Below, one piece after another: positions 19,343 through 29,077 of a stretch of DNA of 63,505 nucleotides (the stretch's first letter is position 1; every line of letters starts with the position of its first letter). The position numbers were made by a program, and so were the translations under genes. Under the pieces are notes generated by a model. That model saw nothing but the letters and a program-made list of their open reading frames with translations, had not been told where the DNA came from and did not search any database. Origin of the DNA: a bacterium. Its GTDB lineage: Bacteria; Patescibacteriota; Saccharimonadia; Saccharimonadales; UBA4665. The stretch is from positions 1 to 63,505 of the forward strand of contig JAJZKM010000003.1 of the NCBI GenBank assembly GCA_021804085.1, given 5' to 3'.

Positions 19343-21499
19343 ATGGAGCCAAAACAAAATGAATCAACTATAGACGGAAATATCCTTCAAGGTCTAAACG
19401 ATGAGCAAATTAAAGCAGTTTTAACTACCGAGGGACCATTACTTATTCAGGCAGGCGCTGGTAGTGGTAAAACAAAAACCCTAACCCATCGCATAGCCTA
19501 TATTTTGCATAAACAGCTTGCTCTTCCCGAAGGAATATTGGCGGTGACATTTACCAATAAGGCTGCGCAAGAGATGCGCAGTCGTATTGCTGCTATTTTA
19601 GGTGTCAAATCACCTAATCGGTCATTTATGCCCTATATGGGCACTTTCCATTCAGTCTGTGTGCGTTTATTGAGAATCGATGCTGATAGTGTGGGTATTC
19701 CTAAAACTTTTGTAATTTTCGATGAATCCGATCGTCTTGCGGCAGTGAAAAGAGCTGCGCGTAAGATTATGCTTGACGAAAAAGCTTTTCCTTTGCGGAC
19801 GATAGCTAATCTGATTTCATCAGCCAAAAATGAAATGATTGGCCCAGAAGAATATGGTTCTACGACCACCAGTCCTATCGCTCATGAAGCGGCTAGAATT
19901 TATCCACTTTACGTACAGGAATTAAGGAATGCTGGTGGTCTCGACTTCGATGATTTAATAAATGAAACAGTAAGGATGTTCAGTACTCGCCCGGAAATTC
20001 GCAAAAAATGGCGAGATAAATTTAGCTATATCATGGTTGATGAGTATCAGGATACCAACGCCGCGCAATATCAACTGGTAAAGTTATTAACTAATGAGCA
20101 GCACAACTTGACAGTTATTGGTGATGATTGGCAGTCTATATATTCCTGGCGAGGCGCCGATTACCGAAATATTTTAAATTTTGAACGTGACTATCCCGAT
20201 ACTAAAATCATAAAATTAGAGCAAAATTATCGATCGACAAAAAATATACTTAATGCCGGACAGGCGATTATTACAAAGGCACAAGAAAGGAGTGACAAGA
20301 AACTTTGGACTGAAGCCGAGGAAGGTTTACCTGTACAAGTTTTACATATTAGAGATGAACGAGCAGAAGCAGAAGCTGTGTGTATGCGAATTCATGCTGC
20401 AGTTAGTGCGGGACTGCGTAATTACCGTGATTTTGCGGTGCTATATAGAACCAACGCTCAGAGTAGAGCTGTAGAGGAGGCGTTCATTCGTTTTGGCTTA
20501 CCGTATAAGGTGGTAGGAGGAGTCAGATTTTATGATCGCAAAGAAATAAAAGATATTGTGGCTTACCTTAGGCTTATTTTTCAGCCGGCAGATAAAATTA
20601 GTTTTGAACGAATTGTTAATACTCCCTCTAGAGGTATCGGTGCCGCGAGCTTGACTAGATTTATGTATTGGCAAGAACAAGCTAATTTACCATTAATCGA
20701 AGCCCTTATTTCAAGTGGAGATTGTCCGGGATTAACTGCACGAGCCGTAACGGGCTTACGTTCGCTTGGAGACATAATATCTAGCTTTATTCAGTTAAGT
20801 GCCAAAACCAACACAGTTGGTTTAATTGATTCTCTTATCTCAAGGCTTAATTACTTGGATTATCTTAGCGATGGTACCCCTCAGGGGGAGGCTAGGCAAG
20901 AAAATGTAAAGGAGCTTCTTAGTGTAGCAAGAGAATATGACAACTATGCTTTAGCAGACTTTCTCGAGGAAGTTACATTGGTCAGTGATCTTGATTCGCT
21001 AGATATAAATTCGGATGCGGTAACTATGATGACGCTTCATTCGGCCAAGGGTTTGGAGTTTCCGGTAGTATTCATAACCGGCATGGAGGAATCTCTGTTT
21101 CCTCATTCACGAGCAATATATTCCCAGAAGGAATTAGAAGAAGAACGCCGTTTAGCATATGTAGGTATAACTCGAGCGAGACAAGAGTTGTACCTGTTGG
21201 CTGCTGCATCACGTATGTTGTATGGCGGGGTCCAGCATAATCCTCCTAGTCGTTTTTTGAATGAAATTGACTCTATGGTAGGAAATGAGATTATTGGAGA
21301 AAGTTCAACCATTAAACCGATTAGTGCTCCAAATGAATTGCACTATTTACCCGATCTGGTAGAGGGTGACGGAGTTAGGCATCCTCAGTTTGGTGAGGGG
21401 ACTGTTCTTGATATTAATGGGGATTTGGCGACAATTTATTTCAAAGGCAAGGGCAGTAAAAAGTTGGATATTGGGTTTGCGCCACTATCTAAGCTGTAG
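19343..21499 (+). CDS. pcrA: UvrD/PcrA-type DNA helicase
   Basis: IQAGAGSGKTKTLTHRI, VDEYQDTN, DDWQSIYSWRGAD, TLHSAKGLEFPVVF, YVGITRARQELY. Confidence 0.9.
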   Translation: MEPKQNESTIDGNILQGLNDEQIKAVLTTEGPLLIQAGAGSGKTKTLTHRIAYILHKQLALPEGILAVTFTNKAAQEMRSRIAAILGVKSPNRSFMPYMGTFHSVCVRLLRIDADSVGIPKTFVIFDESDRLAAVKRAARKIMLDEKAFPLRTIANLISSAKNEMIGPEEYGSTTTSPIAHEAARIYPLYVQELRNAGGLDFDDLINETVRMFSTRPEIRKKWRDKFSYIMVDEYQDTNAAQYQLVKLLTNEQHNLTVIGDDWQSIYSWRGADYRNILNFERDYPDTKIIKLEQNYRSTKNILNAGQAIITKAQERSDKKLWTEAEEGLPVQVLHIRDERAEAEAVCMRIHAAVSAGLRNYRDFAVLYRTNAQSRAVEEAFIRFGLPYKVVGGVRFYDRKEIKDIVAYLRLIFQPADKISFERIVNTPSRGIGAASLTRFMYWQEQANLPLIEALISSGDCPGLTARAVTGLRSLGDIISSFIQLSAKTNTVGLIDSLISRLNYLDYLSDGTPQGEARQENVKELLSVAREYDNYALADFLEEVTLVSDLDSLDINSDAVTMMTLHSAKGLEFPVVFITGMEESLFPHSRAIYSQKELEEERRLAYVGITRARQELYLLAAASRMLYGGVQHNPPSRFLNEIDSMVGNEIIGESSTIKPISAPNELHYLPDLVEGDGVRHPQFGEGTVLDINGDLATIYFKGKGSKKLDIGFAPLSKL

Positions 21500-21629
21500 C
21501 ATTCTAACAATTGCCAATGATACAATTAAGAATTAGTTGCTGTGTCTAATTAATTATTTGGAAGAAAAGTAACTATTACACATCTAGTATATGATCGATA
21601 GCGATATTATCAAAGAAACCAGATAGTCT

Positions 21630-22901
21630 ATGCGTAAAAGACTCTACCTCTATCTGCGAAGACTTAGACGAAAAGTAAATCGTCATCTTAAAGTAGCGAA
21701 AAAAGCTAGCAAACATCCTTTTGCGATACCGACCTATGTTTTTAGTGGTCTTTTGGTGCTTACTCTGGGGGGACTGTTAATTTTTAAACCTAATCACCCA
21801 GGCAACGCTCCAGTTACAAAGGTTGTTATTATTAGCCATGACAATGTCAAACAGATAGTTCCTTCAATTGAGCCAACGGTTGGAAAATTACTTGCAAAGC
21901 TTAATATTGTGCTGCGTACGGGTGATGTTGTTCAGCCAAGCCTTAATACTGTGATTAATCAGGATGATTTTCGCATAAACATATATCGTGCCGTGCCTGT
22001 AGAAATAATTGAAAATGGTGTTAAAAAGTTTACTTTTAGCGCCGCTGTAACTCCAAGAGCAATTGTTGAACAGGCGGGCATAAAATTATATCCTCAAGAT
22101 TACGTATACAAGATACCGACAGCAAATTTTTTAACCGAGAATGCGATAGGTGAGCGAGTGGTTGTAGTTCCAGCCGTACCTATCAATCTTAATCTTTATG
22201 GTAGCCCAGTACAAATAAGAACTCATGCTACCACCGTGGCTAATTTAATAAAGGAAGAACATATTAACATAACCTCAGACAATCAAATTATTCCGTCTCT
22301 TTCGACGCCTATAACGCCAAATATGCAAATTTTTATTGTACGTCCAGGCGAAAAGCTTCAATCAATTACCCAATCAATACCGATGCCAATTGAGACTATT
22401 TATGACAATTCGCTATCTTATGGTACCAATGCTATACAGCAGCAAGGATCGTCCGGACAAGAGGTTGTGACCTATAAACTTCAAATAAATAATGGAATTG
22501 TAGTAGGGCGTACGCCGATCCAAACCATTGTTAGCATTCCGCCAGTGACAGAAATAGTTCTTGAAGGAATTAACTTGTCTGGAATTCAGGGTGACATGGC
22601 TCTGGCTGGGATAGCGCCTCAGGATTATGGTTATGCTAGTTACATTATTAGTCATGAATCTGGTTGGTGCCCCACTAAGGCGCAAGGAGAAACATATTGT
22701 CCAGCTGTGCCGGATAATCCAATGACTAGTGGAGGTTATGGACTGTGTCAGGCTACGCCAGGCTATTTGATGGCCGCGGATGGGAGTGATTGGGAGACGA
22801 ATCCGATTACTCAGCTTAGGTGGTGCTCGTGGCATGCCGAAAGTCGTTATGGTGGCTGGCAAAACGCTTATGATTTCTGGGTTCAAAATAGATGGTGGTA
22901 A
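21630..22901 (+). CDS. Rpf/YabE-like secreted protein (DUF348/G5-like) with C-terminal lysozyme-like domain
   Basis: Signal/TM; repeated DUF348-like segments; ISHESGWCPTKAQGE...GGYGLCQATPG. Confidence 0.7.
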   Translation: MRKRLYLYLRRLRRKVNRHLKVAKKASKHPFAIPTYVFSGLLVLTLGGLLIFKPNHPGNAPVTKVVIISHDNVKQIVPSIEPTVGKLLAKLNIVLRTGDVVQPSLNTVINQDDFRINIYRAVPVEIIENGVKKFTFSAAVTPRAIVEQAGIKLYPQDYVYKIPTANFLTENAIGERVVVVPAVPINLNLYGSPVQIRTHATTVANLIKEEHINITSDNQIIPSLSTPITPNMQIFIVRPGEKLQSITQSIPMPIETIYDNSLSYGTNAIQQQGSSGQEVVTYKLQINNGIVVGRTPIQTIVSIPPVTEIVLEGINLSGIQGDMALAGIAPQDYGYASYIISHESGWCPTKAQGETYCPAVPDNPMTSGGYGLCQATPGYLMAADGSDWETNPITQLRWCSWHAESRYGGWQNAYDFWVQNRWW

Positions 22902-22908
22902 AAAAATA

Positions 22909-23694
22909 ATGGATTACGATGCTAAAAAAGAATTGGGTCAACACTGGCTAAACGACCCAGACGTATTAGCTTATATCGTTGATTTAGCTGAACTTAAGAA
23001 AAAAGATTTAGTTTTAGAAATTGGTCCAGGCAAAGGAAGTTTAACGAATTATTTAGCTCCTAAAGTAGCAAAAGTTATTGCTGTAGAAATCGATCCACAA
23101 CTAATGAAAGGATTAAAAGAAAAAGTCAAATCAAACGTTGAAATTATTAATCAGGATATACGTTATTTTAATTTTGATTCTTTGCCTGAAAATTACAAAG
23201 TAATTGCAAACATTCCTTATTATTTAACAAGTTTTTTGATTCGTTTGCTTTCGGAAGCTAACAATTCTCCAGAACGGTGCGTTTTAATGGTGCAAAAAGA
23301 AGTTGCAGAGAGGATATCAGAGGGTCCCGGAAAAATGTCAATCTTAAGCATAACTGCGCAGGTATATTGGCGAGTAAGTCTTGGAGCTGTGGTACCGGCT
23401 AAGCTTTTTAATCCACCCCCAAAAACTGACTCAATGTTGATACGTTTCGACAGATTAAGTCAGCCTTTAGTGCCGGATGACCTGAGAAAAGAGTTTTTTA
23501 GAACTTTAAGGATTGGTTTTTCGCAAAAACGAAAGCAATTAGTTAACTCAATTGCTAGCGGATATAGAGTCGAACGAAATGTAGCAGAAGAATTTTTAAA
23601 AAGCTCTGGGATTAGTCCTACGCAGAGACCACAACAGCTTAGCATTGATCAGTGGCTAAAGTTGACAGAGAATATAGTTAAAAAAACCCAATAA
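22909..23694 (+). CDS. rsmA: 16S rRNA (adenine1518/1519-N6)-dimethyltransferase; start revised from 22780
   Basis: KKELGQHWLNDPDVL, LEIGPGKGSLT, IANIPYYLTSFL; ATG at 22909 in frame and past the previous gene's stop. Confidence 0.9.
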   Translation: MDYDAKKELGQHWLNDPDVLAYIVDLAELKKKDLVLEIGPGKGSLTNYLAPKVAKVIAVEIDPQLMKGLKEKVKSNVEIINQDIRYFNFDSLPENYKVIANIPYYLTSFLIRLLSEANNSPERCVLMVQKEVAERISEGPGKMSILSITAQVYWRVSLGAVVPAKLFNPPPKTDSMLIRFDRLSQPLVPDDLRKEFFRTLRIGFSQKRKQLVNSIASGYRVERNVAEEFLKSSGISPTQRPQQLSIDQWLKLTENIVKKTQ

Positions 23695-23749
23695 ATTATG
23701 TTATTATAATAAAACTGCAAACTATTATAGTTTGCAAGAACAACGAAAA

Positions 23750-24146
23750 GGGGCTGAATTTAGCTCGACGTTGGATTTATAGATTGGATCCGCAGGTCGC
23801 TTGTCAGCGTTATAGGCAAAACATTTTAAGTGCAAACGCATTTAATCGCGTAGCCAGCACTGTACGGAATTTTTTCCGTGTGCCGACTTTCGCACCAGCT
23901 TTAGTTTAAACTAAAGCGGCGCCGGGCACGATGCCGGATAGAGCTCAATAGGCGTCTCATATATCTGGTTGCTGCAAGTCATCTGATTGTTTTTCTAGAT
24001 ACTTGCCTAAGACTTAAGAAAACTGCGATGGAGTAAGTTTGTCCTTTTAGATAGCACCGTCTAAGACATTTAAAAAGGACTAAACCTGTAGAAATTCAAT
24101 CACATTAAACTGACGGACCCGGTTGCAATTACCGGCAGCTCCACCA
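23750..24146 (+). ncRNA. ssrA: tmRNA
   Basis: Alanine-type acceptor GGGGCUG/CAGCUCC (G3-U pair) with A-CCA; GGACCCGGTTGCAATTACCGG T-arm-like end; internal GCA AAC... tag ORF ending in TAA inside palindrome GCTTTAGTTTAAACTAAAGC. Confidence 0.93.
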
Positions 24147-24399
24147 AGTCTTATGCCTAATTATTATATATCATTTCGTAGATACTAGACCGAAGTGCAT
24201 CTCATTTATTGGCTACTACTTTAGTCTCGCGTAATACCTCCTCATACCCATAACTCTCTACCTAGAGGTGGGTTAGGGTTGTTAGAATAACTCAATAGAT
24301 AGTCCTTACGGTTTAGGACAGATGCTTTTTATGTTGCATAGACTGCAAGATAATGTAATTACTTGCAATAAACTCGAAAAAATGATATTAATATAATAT

Positions 24400-25257
24400 A
24401 TGGAACAGAAAGACTTCTTATTTCCTACCGCATCTAATAATGTTTATATGAATAATTATGAAAATAATTTCAATCTTTCTTTTTTGAAAATAGAAAGGGG
24501 ATTGAGTGAAGAAAATGCTAGTCTTAAAGAAGAAAATGCTAGTCTTAAAGAAGAAAATACTAAACTTAAAATTATCAATGCCGAGCTTGAGCGGTTGGCG
24601 ACATTAGATGGTCTTACTGGTTTATCCAACTATTCCGAAATCATTAAACAGGCCGAGAACTTTATTGCAGAATCAAAAACATTCGCGGTTGTCGTAATTG
24701 ATGTTAATAATTTTAAAAAGGTTAATGATACGCTTGGTCACGTAGAAGGCGATCGGCTACTTACGGAGATAGCAAGTGTTCTAAAGAAATGCTTTCGGGA
24801 AAATGATGTTGTTGGATATGGCTTAAATAATACTCCAGATAAATCAGATAATGATGTTGTTGAATTTAGTAACTCAAATGATATTCCAAACAAAACAGTT
24901 CTTGGACGTCAAGGAGGTGACGAATTTTGTATTTTAGTTTTGCTTGACCCTCGACCAGATAAAGAAAACACCAAAAATTATCAGGAAGAAAACGGTACAG
25001 AAATTGATCCAACAAAGTTAACAGATGTAATGAATAATATTTATGAACGACTAAATAGTAATTTTTTAATATCTTTAGAATCTTTGAATGAATCTTTGGA
25101 AAAAGAGCATGAACTAAAACATGAACTAAAAAAATATCCCGAGGATGTTAGTCTTGCGATAGGGTATTCTATTTACAATCAAGGCGATACGGTCGATGAA
25201 ATGTTTGAACGGGCAGACGATCTCATGTATAAAGACAAGCATAAACGCAAAAGTTAA
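24400..25257 (+). CDS. Coiled-coil plus GGDEF diguanylate cyclase
   Basis: LERLATLDGLTGLSNYSE, GRQGGDEFCILVL; no TM; heptad repeat in the N-terminal third. Confidence 0.85.
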   Translation: MEQKDFLFPTASNNVYMNNYENNFNLSFLKIERGLSEENASLKEENASLKEENTKLKIINAELERLATLDGLTGLSNYSEIIKQAENFIAESKTFAVVVIDVNNFKKVNDTLGHVEGDRLLTEIASVLKKCFRENDVVGYGLNNTPDKSDNDVVEFSNSNDIPNKTVLGRQGGDEFCILVLLDPRPDKENTKNYQEENGTEIDPTKLTDVMNNIYERLNSNFLISLESLNESLEKEHELKHELKKYPEDVSLAIGYSIYNQGDTVDEMFERADDLMYKDKHKRKS

Positions 25258-25337
25258 AATAGCGATTTAGTTTATTTGTTTGAAATAATCTTAATATAAG
25301 TGCTTGACCTTCAAACCTTTGGGGGCTAGGCTAAAAC

Positions 25338-26609
25338 TTGATAATGTTCAGATTCGAAAAAGCAAAAACATATGTTAGTGGCGCACTGACAAAAAAGGAG
25401 CTTGGGTTAAGCGCGGTTGATGTTGCTGGAGCTAGAGAGTATATCCTGAATTATTGGCCTATTCTTATTCATACGCAGACAAAAGATGTAGGAAGTCTTA
25501 TCGGAGTCCCATATCCATATCTTGTTCCTTCTAGTGCTAAAGGTCATGAATTTGATTATGAGGAACTGTTTTATTGGGATAGTTATTTTATGGTTCAGGG
25601 TCTTTGGGATCAGAAGCACAAAGATCTGATTTCTGGGATAGCAGATGATTTAATATTTCTTTTTAATCGTTTTCATGTCATACCTAATTCATCTCAATAC
25701 TATATGACTAGTAGATCACAACCACCCTTTCTAACTTCACTATTGTTTGAAATTTATGAACATTACGACCTGGGGCAACAGTGGATCAATGAACGTATGA
25801 AAGTGGCAGAAGAGGAATATCATGTAGTTTGGATGGGGCAAAGAAAACCCAATGCGCGACAGGTTTATCGTGGTTTAAGTAGATACTACGACTATAACTA
25901 CTTAAATGATATTGCTGAAACTGAAAGTGGTTGGGATATGACAACGCGTTTTTATCGCAAAGCATTAAACTTCTTACCAGTTGATCTTAATGCATTGTTA
26001 TATAAGTATGAAACTGATTTTGCAAGACTTGCCGACATAAACGGTGATTCTCAAGAGTCCGAGAAATGGAAACTTTTGGCGAATCAACGACGTGATGTAA
26101 TGAATGAGTTGATGTGGGACAAGTCAAAAGGCCTTTATTTTGATTTTGATTATACTAAACGTAAACGTGGCTCTATTGCATCCCTAGCTAGCTATTATCC
26201 TATGTGGGCCGGAATGGTAAATGACCAACAAGCTGCACTGCTTGTTAAGTCTCTCAAGCGTTTCGAAAATAATGGCGGTTTATCGGCTACGGATTTTTCT
26301 TCTAGTCTGTTGTTTTCTCCTGTTCCTACACAATGGGATTATCCCAATGGATGGGCTCCTTTGCATTTTATTGTTATACAGGCGCTTGAACGATATGGAT
26401 ATCATAATGACGCTAAGAGATTAGCTAACAAATGGTTACGATGTAATCTTGATTGGTTTTTAAAGAATGGTGTTTTTTTGGAAAAATATAACGTAGTTAA
26501 TACGGATAAACCTCCAAAGAAAGGTCTTTATCCGTCACAAATCGGTTTTGGGTGGACTAATTCAATATTTGAGCGTTTTTGCAAAGACTATATTGATAGC
26601 TCGGTGTAA
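25338..26609 (+). CDS. Trehalase (GH37-like)
   Basis: FYWDSYFMVQGL, SRSQPPFLT, ESGWDMTTRF, TQWDYPNGWAPLHF, GFGWTN signature-like motifs. Confidence 0.85.
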   Translation: MIMFRFEKAKTYVSGALTKKELGLSAVDVAGAREYILNYWPILIHTQTKDVGSLIGVPYPYLVPSSAKGHEFDYEELFYWDSYFMVQGLWDQKHKDLISGIADDLIFLFNRFHVIPNSSQYYMTSRSQPPFLTSLLFEIYEHYDLGQQWINERMKVAEEEYHVVWMGQRKPNARQVYRGLSRYYDYNYLNDIAETESGWDMTTRFYRKALNFLPVDLNALLYKYETDFARLADINGDSQESEKWKLLANQRRDVMNELMWDKSKGLYFDFDYTKRKRGSIASLASYYPMWAGMVNDQQAALLVKSLKRFENNGGLSATDFSSSLLFSPVPTQWDYPNGWAPLHFIVIQALERYGYHNDAKRLANKWLRCNLDWFLKNGVFLEKYNVVNTDKPPKKGLYPSQIGFGWTNSIFERFCKDYIDSSV

Positions 26610-26635
26610 TATATAAGTAAGGGATAATTTGAATA

Positions 26636-26712
26636 GGGGGTATAGCTCAGTTGGCTAGAGCGCAGCATTCACATTGCTGAGGCCCATGGTTCGAGTCCAT
26701 GTATCCCCACCA
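26636..26712 (+). tRNA. tRNA-Val(CAC)
   Basis: Cloverleaf with GGGGGTA/TATCCCC acceptor, loop TTCACAT, encoded CCA. Confidence 0.95.
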
Positions 26713-26743
26713 AGTAATTTTAATTCAAGTTAGCGAGATTTAA

Positions 26744-27165
26744 TTGAATACTGAAGTTTGTCCATTTTGTAGTAAAGATAAAAAAGTACTTAGGAGTAAT
26801 AAGACTGCTCAAGCAGTTCTCAGTAATCCACGTAAAGTACCAGGTCATTTTTTGGTCATGCCAAAACGTCATTTTGAACATCCTTGGGAACTGTCCACAG
26901 AGGAATTAAAGGATGTTTTTGAGCTAATTTTTTTATTGAACAGAAATTGGTAGATAAACTTGGTCAGGGAGTTGATTTGCGTCAGAATTACCGACCATAT
27001 ATTCCTGGCGGGGGAATTAAGCAAGACCATCTGTTGTTTCATGTTTATCCTAGATATAATAACGATTATCTTGAGCAGGTTTCGGAAAAGTACGAGGCTG
27101 ACTTATATACCGAATTGGATGAAAATGAATATAATCAGTTTGCTAAAATACTAAGTGATGAATAA
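26744..27165 (+). CDS. HIT-family protein split by a -1 frame change at T7 (26744-26953 joined to the second frame)
   Basis: First part CPFCSKD...VPGHFLVMPKRHFEHPWELSTEEL; second part LRQNYRPYIPGGGIKQDHLLFHVYPR; a -1 shift joins ELIFFIEQKLVDKLGQG. Confidence 0.75.
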
Positions 27166-27628
27166 AACTAGTTGTGGAATTTTGCTTTTTAAAATAGAAG
27201 ATGGGACTATTTTTGTGCTACTCGCTCATCCAGGCGGACCACTTTGGGAAAAGAAAGACTTTTGGACCATACCTAAAGGTGAGCAAGAAGCCGGAGAATC
27301 GGAAACAGATACATCACGACGGGAGTTTGAAGAAGAAACTGGTCTTAAAGTCCCTGAAGGAAAATTAGAGGACCTAGGATGTATTAGGCAATCATCAGAT
27401 AAAATAAATCATATATGGGCTATTCAGGGCAAACCGTCACTTAGCGATTTTGCAAGTAATAGCTTTAGTCTAGAGTGGCCTATTAAATCAGGTAAATTAC
27501 AGCTTTTTCCAGAAAACGATCGTATTGCTTGGTTTGACTTAGTGGAAGCCAGGAAAAAACTATTTAAGACCCAGAAAGGTTTTATTGATAAGCTAGAGTC
27601 TTTTTTGACTCCTGATCTGATAATATAA
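27155..27628 (+). CDS. NUDIX hydrolase
   Basis: IPKGEQEAGESETDTSRREFEEETGL Nudix box. Confidence 0.88.
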   Translation: MMNKTSCGILLFKIEDGTIFVLLAHPGGPLWEKKDFWTIPKGEQEAGESETDTSRREFEEETGLKVPEGKLEDLGCIRQSSDKINHIWAIQGKPSLSDFASNSFSLEWPIKSGKLQLFPENDRIAWFDLVEARKKLFKTQKGFIDKLESFLTPDLII

Positions 27629-27640
27629 TTAATATTTATA

Positions 27641-29077
27641 ATGAGAAAATATTACATTACTACCTCAATTGCGTATGCTAACGCAGAGCCTCATATAGGT
27701 TTTGCTATGGAACTTATTTATGCAGACGTGTTGGCTCGCTATCATCGTCAGCAAGGTGATGAAGTGATTTTTTCTACTGGAACTGATGAACATGGGGGAA
27801 AAATTGCGGAGAAAGCTAAGGAAAATAACAAGACTCCGACGCAATTCGTGAACGACATGTCACTACATTTTAGTGCTCTTGGTCGTGCTTTAAATGTTTC
27901 TAACAATCGTTTTATTCGTACAACAGATCAAGGTCATATTCAACGTAGTCAGAAAATATGGAGCTTACTCAGTAAAGACATCTACAAGGGTAAATATAGT
28001 GGTTGGTATTGTGAAGGTGAGGAGGCTTTCTTTAGCGATACAGAAGTGAAGGCTACTGGTGGTATATGTCCGACTCATAATCGTCCATATGAAAGAATTG
28101 AAGAAGAGAATTATTTTTTTCGCCTTTCTGCATATAATGACCGTATAAAAACAAATATTATGGATGATAGCTTCAAGATTCTCCCGTTATCCCGTAAGAA
28201 TGAGATTCTGTCTGTTATAGATCAAGGGCTTGAGGATATTTCGATCAGTAGGCCAAAGGACAAGATTAGCTGGGGAATAGAAATACCTAACGACCAAAAC
28301 CAAGTAATGTATGTATGGTTTGAGGCCTTAATGAATTACATTACTGTTCTAGGGTATCCTGAGCATGAAGATTTTAAGTCTTACTGGCCAGCTAATACGC
28401 AGGTTATTGGAAAAGATATTCTCAGGTTTCATGCAGCTATTTGGCCAGCAATTTTGTTTGCGCTAGATTTACAATTACCGGAAAAGTTATTCGTGCATGG
28501 ATTTGTTACTGCTGAAGGTAAAAAAATGAGCAAATCGATAGGTAATGTAGTTAATCCGAACGATGTAATAGCTAAGCATGGAGCTGATGCTTTACGTTAT
28601 TATTTGTTGCGTTATATTCCAAGTGGTGAGGATGGGGATTTTTCTTGGAACCGTTTTGAGGCTGCATATAACAATGAGTTGGCTGATGAGTTGGGTAATC
28701 TTGTACAACGTACTGCTGCTATGGTTGAGCGCTATTTGGACGGAAAACTAATTGATATTCCACCTCCAGAACATGATATTGCGGCCTATCTGGAAGCTCT
28801 TTCCAATTGTCGTTTCGATCGAGCCCTAGATAGCGTTTGGGAGCAAATTCGTGGCTTAAACCAATTCGTGGACGAGGAAAAACCTTGGGAAATAGCCAAA
28901 ACTAATGACAAGGAACATCTCAACGAGGTGTTAGCTTACTTAGTTAGTAGTATTAGAGAAGTGAGTTCGTTGCTTGCTCCTTTTATGCCGCAAACTTCGG
29001 AAAAAATTTCCTCAATTTTTGGGGGTGAAAAAGTTAAAGCGCAAGCAATTACTCTATTCCCCAAAGAACAAAAGTAA
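27641..29077 (+). CDS. metG: Methionyl-tRNA synthetase
   Basis: PHIGFAMELIYADVLARY, FSTGTDEHGGKI, KMSKSIGNVVNP. Confidence 0.95.
   Translation: MRKYYITTSIAYANAEPHIGFAMELIYADVLARYHRQQGDEVIFSTGTDEHGGKIAEKAKENNKTPTQFVNDMSLHFSALGRALNVSNNRFIRTTDQGHIQRSQKIWSLLSKDIYKGKYSGWYCEGEEAFFSDTEVKATGGICPTHNRPYERIEEENYFFRLSAYNDRIKTNIMDDSFKILPLSRKNEILSVIDQGLEDISISRPKDKISWGIEIPNDQNQVMYVWFEALMNYITVLGYPEHEDFKSYWPANTQVIGKDILRFHAAIWPAILFALDLQLPEKLFVHGFVTAEGKKMSKSIGNVVNPNDVIAKHGADALRYYLLRYIPSGEDGDFSWNRFEAAYNNELADELGNLVQRTAAMVERYLDGKLIDIPPPEHDIAAYLEALSNCRFDRALDSVWEQIRGLNQFVDEEKPWEIAKTNDKEHLNEVLAYLVSSIREVSSLLAPFMPQTSEKISSIFGGEKVKAQAITLFPKEQK

Noticed and set aside
22413-22886. 157-aa minus-strand ORF
   Set aside because: Entirely antisense to the Rpf-like gene; no family motifs
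22780-22908. N-terminal 43-aa extension of the rsmA ORF
   Set aside because: Overlaps the upstream Rpf-like gene; homology begins at ATG 22909
26960-27154. 64-aa plus-strand ORF
   Set aside because: Alternate frame of the second HIT segment without family motifs
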